Positions 31,737-37,496 of a stretch of DNA of 37,496 bases are shown here, in pieces. Source of the DNA: Xanthomonas floridensis (GTDB lineage: Bacteria; Pseudomonadota; Gammaproteobacteria; Xanthomonadales; Xanthomonadaceae); the NCBI RefSeq assembly GCF_001642575.1, contig NZ_LXNG01000031.1:1-37496 (forward strand). Direction: 5' to 3'. Below the pieces are notes generated by a model that was not told the origin of the DNA, did not search any database, and was given only the letters and a program-made list of their open reading frames with translations. Position 1 is the stretch's first letter; every line of letters begins with the position of its first letter. The position numbers were made by a program, and so were the translations under genes.

Positions 31737-33698
31737 TCAGGGGGAAGGTGGGATGGTGATGGGACGTTCGAATGGGCCGGCTGGCAGGCCGCTGCGGTCG
31801 TACAAGGTGCACACCGGGCTGTCGGCCCAGCAGTAGCGCACCCGCGCCGCATCCATGCCGGAAGGAATGCGCAGGCGCACGAGGCGCTGCTGCATGCTGG
31901 CGCTGGCGTACCGGCAGCTGCCGGCCGCCGCGCCGCAGATTTCGAAGCCGATCGGCGCATCGTTGCCGTAGCTCAGCAGCGTGGTGTCCACATCGTCGAA
32001 GGCGATGCGCACGCTGTCGCCATCGCGCTGCACGACGCGTGGTACCGGGCCGGAGGGTGCAACCGCTTCGCCATACACCACATGCCGCGCCGCGCGTGCC
32101 AGCCGCCGGCCCAGTTCCTGCTTGTTGGCCGGGTGGATGTCGTAGCGGTCGCCGATATCGATGGCCACTGCCAGGCCGGCATGCGTGTCTTCGGCCACGA
32201 AGCGGCGCTGCGCTTCGCGCAACTGCGCCCAGCCGCTTTCCACCGGTTGCGTGGGCGGCGCGCCATAGTTGGCCAGCTGCACCACCAGCAGCGGCAGCGT
32301 TGCACCAAAGCGTGCACGCCAGTGGCGCCGCCAGGCGTCGAGCAAGGCCGGGTAATGCACGGCATCGCCGGTATTGGACTCGCCCTGGTACCACAGCACT
32401 CCGCGCAGGCCGAACTGGCCGAGCGGGGCGATCATGCCGTTGTACAAGGTGGTCAGCCCTGCGGCCGAGGACCACGGCGCGCGCGGTGGCGAGCCCAGTT
32501 GCGGCGGCACGATGCGGTAGTGCCAGGGCGCATCCAGCGGCAGCGTGCTGCCATCGGCAAACTGCAGCGCACGCGATTGCGCATCGCCCAGCAGCCCACC
32601 ACGGCGATAGGTATTGAGCACGTTCAGCACGATGCCGTTGCGCCCGGCATGCAGGTGGCCGCGCGGCAGTGCATAGCGGCGCGGTTGATCGGCCCCATAG
32701 CTGCTGCCGACGCCAACACCGTTGACCCAGGTCTGGTCCAGCTCATCCACCGGCCCCAGCACCAGGGTGGCTTCCTGCGCCGCCTGCGCGGGCGTCAGCT
32801 CCACGCTGGTGCGATACCAGACCATGCCGTTGAAGCCCACCAACTGCGGCACGCCCCAGTCGTCCCATGCGCCCAGCGCGGCAGGAGCGGGTTGCCACGC
32901 GCCCGGCGCATCCGGTTGCCACGGCTCGCCTTCGCCATGCGCGTGCCACCATGCTTCCCACAGCCGTGCCCAGCGCGGCGCCGCGTCCGTGGGGCTGTCG
33001 GCATAGCGTGCCAGCACATCCAGTGCCGGGCCATCGTCGCCGGCCGCACGCAGTGCCGCCTCGCCGATCCAGGCCTGCAGCTGCGAGCCGCCCCACGAAG
33101 CGTTGATCAACCCCATCGGCACGGAGACGGTCTTGCGCAGTTCGCGTGCGAAGTAGTAACACGCTGCCGAAAAGTCCTTCACCGTGTCCGGCGTGGTCGG
33201 CTGCCATTGCGCCGCGCCGCCAAAGCCACGCTGTGGCGTGGGGCTGGATTGCGCCGGTACCTTGAACATGCGGATGGCCGGTTGATCGGCATCGGCGATC
33301 TCGCTGCGCGAATCCAGCGTGCGATGTACCTGCAATTCCATGTTGGATTGACCCGAACACAGCCACACATCGCCAATCATCACATCGGCCACCTGCTGTG
33401 TCGCACCGTCGGCGCCGCTGGCGGTCAGCGTGTACGGTCCGCCGGCGGCATGGGCGGGCAGCTGTACCTGCCAGTGGCCCTGGCGGTCTGCGCGCACCTG
33501 TTGCTGCTGCGTATCCAGTTGCACGCGCACGCGCGTGCCGGGCGCCGCATTGCCCCATACCCGGATCGGCGCATCGCGTTGCAGCACCGCATGGTCCTGG
33601 AACAGCGGATGCAGCAGCGGCGCATCCGCGGCGCAGGCCACATCGGCTGCGAGCGCGGCAACGGCGGCAAGCAGCAGGGGCAAACCACGCAGGTTCAT
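31737..33698 (-). CDS. Exported SGNH-type acetylesterase (acetyl-xylan / sialate O-acetylesterase family)
   Basis: A 653-residue two-part esterase that removes O-acetyl groups. Sec signal [23 protein letters not shown]; beta domain [22 protein letters not shown]; then the SGNH catalytic domain with nucleophile Ser in [12 protein letters not shown], Gly in [11 protein letters not shown], block with Asn in WYQGESNTG, and the Asp-His pair in [14 protein letters not shown]. The beta domain inserted within the fold (about residues 255-385) includes [15 protein letters not shown] and [16 protein letters not shown], as in sialate O-acetylesterases. In this operon the substrate is almost certainly acetylated xylan fragments in the periplasm. 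Start and agu67A stop overlap by four bases (ATGA), a strong sign of coupling. The long open frame upstream to 34031 is an overlap artefact. Confidence 0.9.
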   Translation of the reverse strand: MNLRGLPLLLAAVAALAADVACAADAPLLHPLFQDHAVLQRDAPIRVWGNAAPGTRVRVQLDTQQQQVRADRQGHWQVQLPAHAAGGPYTLTASGADGATQQVADVMIGDVWLCSGQSNMELQVHRTLDSRSEIADADQPAIRMFKVPAQSSPTPQRGFGGAAQWQPTTPDTVKDFSAACYYFARELRKTVSVPMGLINASWGGSQLQAWIGEAALRAAGDDGPALDVLARYADSPTDAAPRWARLWEAWWHAHGEGEPWQPDAPGAWQPAPAALGAWDDWGVPQLVGFNGMVWYRTSVELTPAQAAQEATLVLGPVDELDQTWVNGVGVGSSYGADQPRRYALPRGHLHAGRNGIVLNVLNTYRRGGLLGDAQSRALQFADGSTLPLDAPWHYRIVPPQLGSPPRAPWSSAAGLTTLYNGMIAPLGQFGLRGVLWYQGESNTGDAVHYPALLDAWRRHWRARFGATLPLLVVQLANYGAPPTQPVESGWAQLREAQRRFVAEDTHAGLAVAIDIGDRYDIHPANKQELGRRLARAARHVVYGEAVAPSGPVPRVVQRDGDSVRIAFDDVDTTLLSYGNDAPIGFEICGAAAGSCRYASASMQQRLVRLRIPSGMDAARVRYCWADSPVCTLYDRSGLPAGPFERPITIPPSP

Positions 33699-35896
33699 TT
33701 CGGATTCCCCGGTGCGTACGGAAATTTCAGGCCCTGGTAGTACGCCAGCGGATGCGCAGGGGCGGCCACGCCTGGCGGCAGGGCACGCCCGGACACGCTC
33801 TGGAAATAGGCGATGCTGGCATCGCGCCACCACTGCGCTTCGTCCTGCTGAATCGCCAGAAACGCGTCCACCTGCCGGTAGCGCGGCGCATCGATGCGGC
33901 CGGCCAATCCATGCCAGGTCGCCCGCATCGCCCGCACCTCGTCCACGCCATGGTCGTAATGCCACACCAACTCGTCCCACAGCGTCCGCCCGGAGGCCAT
34001 GCGCCGGTCCCAGGACACGTGATGGAACCACAGCAGATACTGCTCGGGCACGCGTTGCACATCGCCGAACACGCGCGCCACCGGTGCGGCGTATTGCGCG
34101 GCCGCGTTGCTGCCGCTGGCGCTGCGGTCAAAGCCGATGCCGTTGCGGTCGGCGCGGTGGTAATACACCGGATCCCAATCGGGCCGCTCGCTGCCGGCAT
34201 CCCAGGGCGCCGGGCCGTAATGGTGGCCGCGCCCCATCAGGTGATGCAGGCCCAGCGGCGTCATGTAGTCCACTACCGCCTCGCGCGAGCGCAGCATCAT
34301 GCCCACCACCGGCGTGACCACGGCCGGATCGTTGGACAACGTCATGCGCACCCAGTCCTGCGCGATCGCCTCCGGCGACAACGACGGATTCCAGGCCAGC
34401 CGTCCATAGGCATACCAGTTGGCCTGATCGAACAAGGAGCCGCTCCAGTTGCGGTCCGCCCCGATGTTGGCAACGCCGGCGATGCCGGTCAGCCGCGGGC
34501 GTTTGGCATCGTTGAACACGCTGCCATCTACCGTCTTCGCGACAGTCGAGCCCTTGCCGCGCGCATGAGTATCGGCTTGCAGGGTCTCGGCGAACAAAGT
34601 GCCCAGATACGCCAGATGCGTGGAAAACCCTAGATATTCCTTGGTGATCTGAAACTCCGGCATCAGCGGCGTCTTGCGCATCGCGCCGAACAACGGATGA
34701 AAGGGCTCGCGTGGCTGGAAATCGATGGCGCCGTTTTTCACCTGCACGATCACGTTTTCGGCAAACGCCCCATCGAGCGGCATGAATTCGCTATACGCCT
34801 GCTTGGCGCGGTCGTCGGGCTGCTCGTGCGAATACACGAATGCACGCCACATCACCACGCCACCATGCGGCGCCAGCGCAGCGGCCAGCAGGTTCGCGCC
34901 ATCGGCATGCGTGCGCCCGTAGTCCTGCGGGCCGGGCTGTCCTTCGGAATTGGCCTTGACCAGAAACCCGCCGAAATCCGGAATGCGCGCATAGATCGCA
35001 TCGGCGGTCTCACGCCACCAGCGCTGCACCTGCGGGTCCAGCGGGTCGGCGGTGGGCAGCCCGCCGATTTCGATCGGCGCACTGAAGCGGGCGCTGAGAA
35101 ACACGCGGATCCCATACGGCCGAAATACCTTGGCCAGCGCAGCAGCCTTGTCCAGATACTGCGGCGTCAGGCTCCAGGCTTTGGCGTTGACATTGTTGAG
35201 CACGGTTCCATTGATGCCCAGCGAGGCATTGGCGCGTGCGTAATCGGTGTAGCGCGGATCCAGATAGCCCGGCAAGGTCTGCCAGCTCCACAGCGAGGCG
35301 CCGGCATAACCGCGCTCCACCACGCCATCGAGATTGTCCCAGTGATTGAGCATGCGCAGCTGCAGCCGCGGCGACTCACGCACGTTCAGTGCAGTAAGTG
35401 CCCGGCCGGTCTGCAGCAGACGCAGGAAATGAAATACGCCATACAACGCACCGATATCGCTGCCGCCCACGATCGCGATGCTGCGGTGGCCGTCCACGGT
35501 GAGTGACTGGATCAGGTAGCCCTCGCGGCCGAGATCGGCGGTATGCAGCTTCAGGGCTGCCACCTGTGGCGCATTGGCCGGACCCAGCAGCAGCGTACCG
35601 TCGCGCGTAACCGCATCAGTGGGTTGCGGCGCAGCGCCTAGCAGGCCCTGCAGGCCACGTTCCAGCTCCTGGCGTGCGGCCTGCAGGGTGGGCGAGTTGC
35701 CAGCGACCACCAGTGCCTGGGTGTGTTCGCGCAATGCCGTGGCGCTGTCCACCGGCGGGTAGCGCAACCACACATCGTAGCCATCCTCGGCCTGCACCTG
35801 CGCAGCAGGCAGCAGCACGCCGCAGAGCAGCATCAGCCCCATCAGTAACAGCGCAGCCATCGGGACGCGATCACCGCCGTTTGCCTGCCTGCTCAT
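33695..35896 (-). CDS. agu67A: GH67 alpha-glucuronidase
   Basis: A 733-residue enzyme that removes (4-O-methyl)glucuronic acid from the non-reducing end of aldouronic acids. The signal peptide is long and strongly hydrophobic (MAALLLMGLMLLCGVLLPAAQVQA, cleavage near residue 36), placing the enzyme in the periplasm. The N-terminal domain starts EDGYDVWLRYPPV; the barrel carries YAGASLWSWQTLPGY, general acid E318 (KANSEGQPGPQDYGRTHADG), VMWRAFVYSHE and the base region with D392 (VQVKNGAIDFQPREPFHPLFG) and PEFQITKEYLG. The C-terminal helical domain mediates dimers in the family. ATG 35896 has GGAG eight bases upstream; the frame runs to 36055 but overlaps the divergent regulator. It is the first gene of the six-gene minus operon, 161 bp from xylR. 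Confidence 0.95.
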   Translation of the reverse strand: MSRQANGGDRVPMAALLLMGLMLLCGVLLPAAQVQAEDGYDVWLRYPPVDSATALREHTQALVVAGNSPTLQAARQELERGLQGLLGAAPQPTDAVTRDGTLLLGPANAPQVAALKLHTADLGREGYLIQSLTVDGHRSIAIVGGSDIGALYGVFHFLRLLQTGRALTALNVRESPRLQLRMLNHWDNLDGVVERGYAGASLWSWQTLPGYLDPRYTDYARANASLGINGTVLNNVNAKAWSLTPQYLDKAAALAKVFRPYGIRVFLSARFSAPIEIGGLPTADPLDPQVQRWWRETADAIYARIPDFGGFLVKANSEGQPGPQDYGRTHADGANLLAAALAPHGGVVMWRAFVYSHEQPDDRAKQAYSEFMPLDGAFAENVIVQVKNGAIDFQPREPFHPLFGAMRKTPLMPEFQITKEYLGFSTHLAYLGTLFAETLQADTHARGKGSTVAKTVDGSVFNDAKRPRLTGIAGVANIGADRNWSGSLFDQANWYAYGRLAWNPSLSPEAIAQDWVRMTLSNDPAVVTPVVGMMLRSREAVVDYMTPLGLHHLMGRGHHYGPAPWDAGSERPDWDPVYYHRADRNGIGFDRSASGSNAAAQYAAPVARVFGDVQRVPEQYLLWFHHVSWDRRMASGRTLWDELVWHYDHGVDEVRAMRATWHGLAGRIDAPRYRQVDAFLAIQQDEAQWWRDASIAYFQSVSGRALPPGVAAPAHPLAYYQGLKFPYAPGNPK

Positions 35897-35917
35897 GACA
35901 TCCGCTCCACTGCAGGT

Positions 35918-35928
35918 AACGCAGCGTT
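35918..35928. promoter_or_regulatory. Palindrome between agu67A and xylR, possible operator
   Basis: AACGCAGCGTT is an odd-centred perfect palindrome 22 bases before the agu67A ATG, within the context GGTAACGCAGCGTTGCGC. It resembles a LacI-family half-site pair (GGTAACGC/GCGTTGCG) with an extra central base, but it is not the xyl-box TGGTAGCGCTAACA. No exact xyl-box was found in the 161-bp gap. Function is speculative: XylR autoregulation or control of agu67A. Confidence 0.3.
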
Positions 35929-36057
35929 GCGCGTCTCGCCGCTCTGTCTGCTTCCCGGTACCATGGCGCGCATCGCCGTGTATGCCGTGGGTGCGGACGC
36001 CATTGCCGCAGTCGGTATGCATCGTGCAGCTTTCGCACTCACTTGAAGAGGCCACGC

Positions 36058-37125
36058 TTGGAGAAGGTCAGGAAATCGGTCCGCCGCACCAGCCGCGCGA
36101 CCACCATCGACGAGGTGGCGGCGCTGGCGAAAGTGTCGCCGATGACGGTCTCGCGTGTGGTCAACAACAACGGCAGCGTGCGCGAGGCCACCCGCGAGCG
36201 CGTCATGCGTGCCGTCGACAAACTCGGTTACACGCCCAACCTGGCCGCCAGCGCGCTGGCCGCCGCGCAAAGCACGCGCATTGCGCTGATCTACAGCGAC
36301 CCCAGCGGCGCCTACCTGCGCGAGTTGTTGCTCGGGGTGTTGCGTGTTGCTTCGCGCACCTCGATCCAGCTGGTGATCGACTGCTGGGACGACCTGGATG
36401 CCGATGCCGAGCGCCGTGCCGCGCGCAAACTCGCCAAGGGCGTGGCCGGAGTCATCCTGCCGCCACCGTTGTGCGAGTCCCGCGCCGCGGTGCTGGAACT
36501 GGTGCGCGCCAAGGTGCCGGTGGTGGCGATCGCCTCCAATCATTTCAGCCCCGATGTGGCCTGCGTGCGCATCGACGAATTCGCTGCCGCCAAGGAAATC
36601 ACCGAGCATCTGATCGCGCAGGGGCATACGCGTATCGGCTATATCGCCGGGCATCCCAACCTGTCGGCCAGCACGCGGCGCTTCGAAGGATTCCAGGCCG
36701 CCTTGTCCGATGCCGGCCTGCGGCTGGACCGGCATCTGGTGCAACCGGGCGACTACACCTACCGCTCGGGGTTGCTGGCCGCGGAAAAGTTGCTGGCACG
36801 CAAGCGCCGCCCCAGCGCGATCTTCGCCAGCAACGACGATATGGCCGCCGCCGCCATTTCGGTGGCGCATCGGCGCGGCATGGATGTGCCGCGTGATCTG
36901 TCGGTGGTGGGGTTCGACGACACCTCCGCCGCCACCGCCGTCTGGCCCGAACTCACCACGGTGCAGCAACCCATTGCCGCCATGGCCGATGCCGCGTTGG
37001 ACATCCTGCTGAAGACGATACGCGCCAAGGAGCGGACGCCGAAGATGGTCGATCATGTGGTCGCGCACCTGCTGGTCAAGCGGGATTCGGTGGCCGCGCC
37101 GACATCCGTCGATCCGGCCGAATAG
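36058..37125 (+). CDS. xylR: LacI/GalR-family repressor of the xylan regulon
   Basis: A 355-residue regulator. The LacI helix-turn-helix is clear: TTIDEVAALAKVSPMTVSRVVNNNGSV (about residues 16-41), then the hinge helix region PNLAASALAAAQSTRIAL (60-77) and the periplasmic-binding-protein-like effector domain (LIYSDPSGAYLRELLLGVL, GVILPPPLCES, HTRIGYIAGHPNLSASTRRFEGF, PSAIFASNDDMAAAAI, DLSVVGFDDT). It should bind xyl-boxes in the absence of xylan-derived sugar. I choose TTG 36058 as start because GAAGAGG (36045-36051) is ideally placed; the alternative TTG 36043 has no ribosome site, and either way the start is non-ATG, which would keep levels low. It is divergent from agu67A and convergent with xylA. 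The name comes from the X. campestris locus. Confidence 0.88.
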   Translation: MEKVRKSVRRTSRATTIDEVAALAKVSPMTVSRVVNNNGSVREATRERVMRAVDKLGYTPNLAASALAAAQSTRIALIYSDPSGAYLRELLLGVLRVASRTSIQLVIDCWDDLDADAERRAARKLAKGVAGVILPPPLCESRAAVLELVRAKVPVVAIASNHFSPDVACVRIDEFAAAKEITEHLIAQGHTRIGYIAGHPNLSASTRRFEGFQAALSDAGLRLDRHLVQPGDYTYRSGLLAAEKLLARKRRPSAIFASNDDMAAAAISVAHRRGMDVPRDLSVVGFDDTSAATAVWPELTTVQQPIAAMADAALDILLKTIRAKERTPKMVDHVVAHLLVKRDSVAAPTSVDPAE

Positions 37126-37350
37126 AGAGTGCTGCGGGACGGCCGCGCAGCCCGTTGGCTGCCGCAGCCGGTGTCGGTCACCGACCTGGTCGGGCTGTGG
37201 ACCCGCCCAGGCACCTGCCGTCTGCTGGCCGGTGCGCGTTCGCGTCAATGGCCTTTCCTGTCGCGCCTGCTCCTGCATGCGCCGTGCTCGCAGCGCATGC
37301 AGCTCACGCACACACACTGGCTGTCACCAATGCATGCGTGCGCTGGTGGA

Positions 37351-37496
37351 TCAACGCGTCAGATACTGATTGATCAGGTTCTCGTAGGCTTCCTGGCGCC
37401 CGCTGATCTGCGTGGGTGCATTGCCGGCGGCGTAGCTGGCCAGGTCCGCCAGCGTGCTGGTGCCGTTGGCAAACGCCGCACCGGCGCCGCTGTCGA
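37351..37496 (-). CDS. xylA2: Xylose isomerase, C-terminal end (cut by window edge)
   Basis: Only the last 47 codons are inside the window, on the minus strand, ending [12 protein letters not shown]. The visible sequence ([40 protein letters not shown]) matches the C-terminus of class II xylose isomerases, whose usual ending is SGRQE.LEN..N.Y. The enzyme converts D-xylose to D-xylulose in the cytoplasm, the entry of xylose released by this locus into the pentose phosphate pathway. The active-site residues lie outside the window. It is convergent with xylR, 225 bases apart; that gap shows no gene and no strong hairpin. The number in the symbol follows the X. campestris locus and is less certain than the function. 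Confidence 0.82.
   Translation of the reverse strand, partial: DSGAGAAFANGTSTLADLASYAAGNAPTQISGRQEAYENLINQYLTR

Noticed and set aside
1..37496. CRISPR array, tRNA/rRNA genes, toxin-antitoxin or phage defence genes
   Set aside because: I looked for regularly spaced repeats, cloverleaf-like segments and typical small gene pairs and saw none that could be supported.

Overview
The window is chromosomal DNA of a plant-associated Xanthomonas. Gene content and order match the xylan utilization (CUT) locus known from Xanthomonas campestris. GC-rich codon use, GTG/TTG starts, a large TonB-dependent transporter with a 'TVTVSG' TonB box, and IS3- and IS5/IS427-type insertion sequences all fit. I cannot name the species or pathovar from sequence alone.

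Layout. (1) 1-1457 is transposon debris: the 3' part of an IS3-family element on the minus strand, cut by the window edge, then a frame-damaged 856-bp IS5-family (IS427-like) element with TTAA target repeats. (2) 1812-3678 holds a TetR regulator with a palindromic candidate operator, followed by a DUF418 membrane protein. (3) 3679-4356 is gene-free and repeat-rich. It contains two diverged 140-bp MITE-like copies, the better one carrying the same terminal inverted repeat as the IS427-like element, with a different palindromic repeat between them. (4) 4357-10084 (minus) holds a cytoplasmic GH43, a GPH-family sugar symporter and the outer-membrane transporter XytA. (5) 10085-10547 is a divergent control region with two xyl-box operators. 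(6) 10548-18774 (plus) encodes a hexuronate-type MFS permease, GH10 xylanase Xyn10C, glucuronate isomerase UxaC, a GH2 glycosidase and GH10 xylanase Xyn10A. (7) 18842-24202 is a mixed block: an SMP-30-like lipoprotein, a Kelch protein, a histone-H1-like basic protein, a DUF2256 zinc-ribbon miniprotein, two small hydrophobic proteins and a VOC protein. (8) 24382-35896 (minus) is a tight operon agu67A - acetylesterase - uxuA (ManD type) - GH43 - xyl3A - uxuB. (9) 36058 to the end holds the LacI-family repressor gene xylR and, convergent to it, the 3' end of a xylose isomerase gene.

How it works together (established pathway logic plus inference). Secreted GH10 xylanases cut glucurono(arabino)xylan. 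XytA imports the oligosaccharides into the periplasm. There the esterase, GH67 alpha-glucuronidase, GH43, GH2 and GH3 enzymes, all with export signals, strip side groups and shorten the chains. The GPH symporter and MFS permease carry xylo-oligosaccharides and glucuronate across the inner membrane. The signal-less GH43 finishes xylo-oligosaccharides, xylose isomerase takes xylose onward, and UxaC, UxuB and UxuA convert glucuronate through fructuronate and mannonate to 2-keto-3-deoxygluconate. XylR probably represses through the xyl-boxes. No KDG kinase or aldolase gene and no RNA gene was seen in the window.
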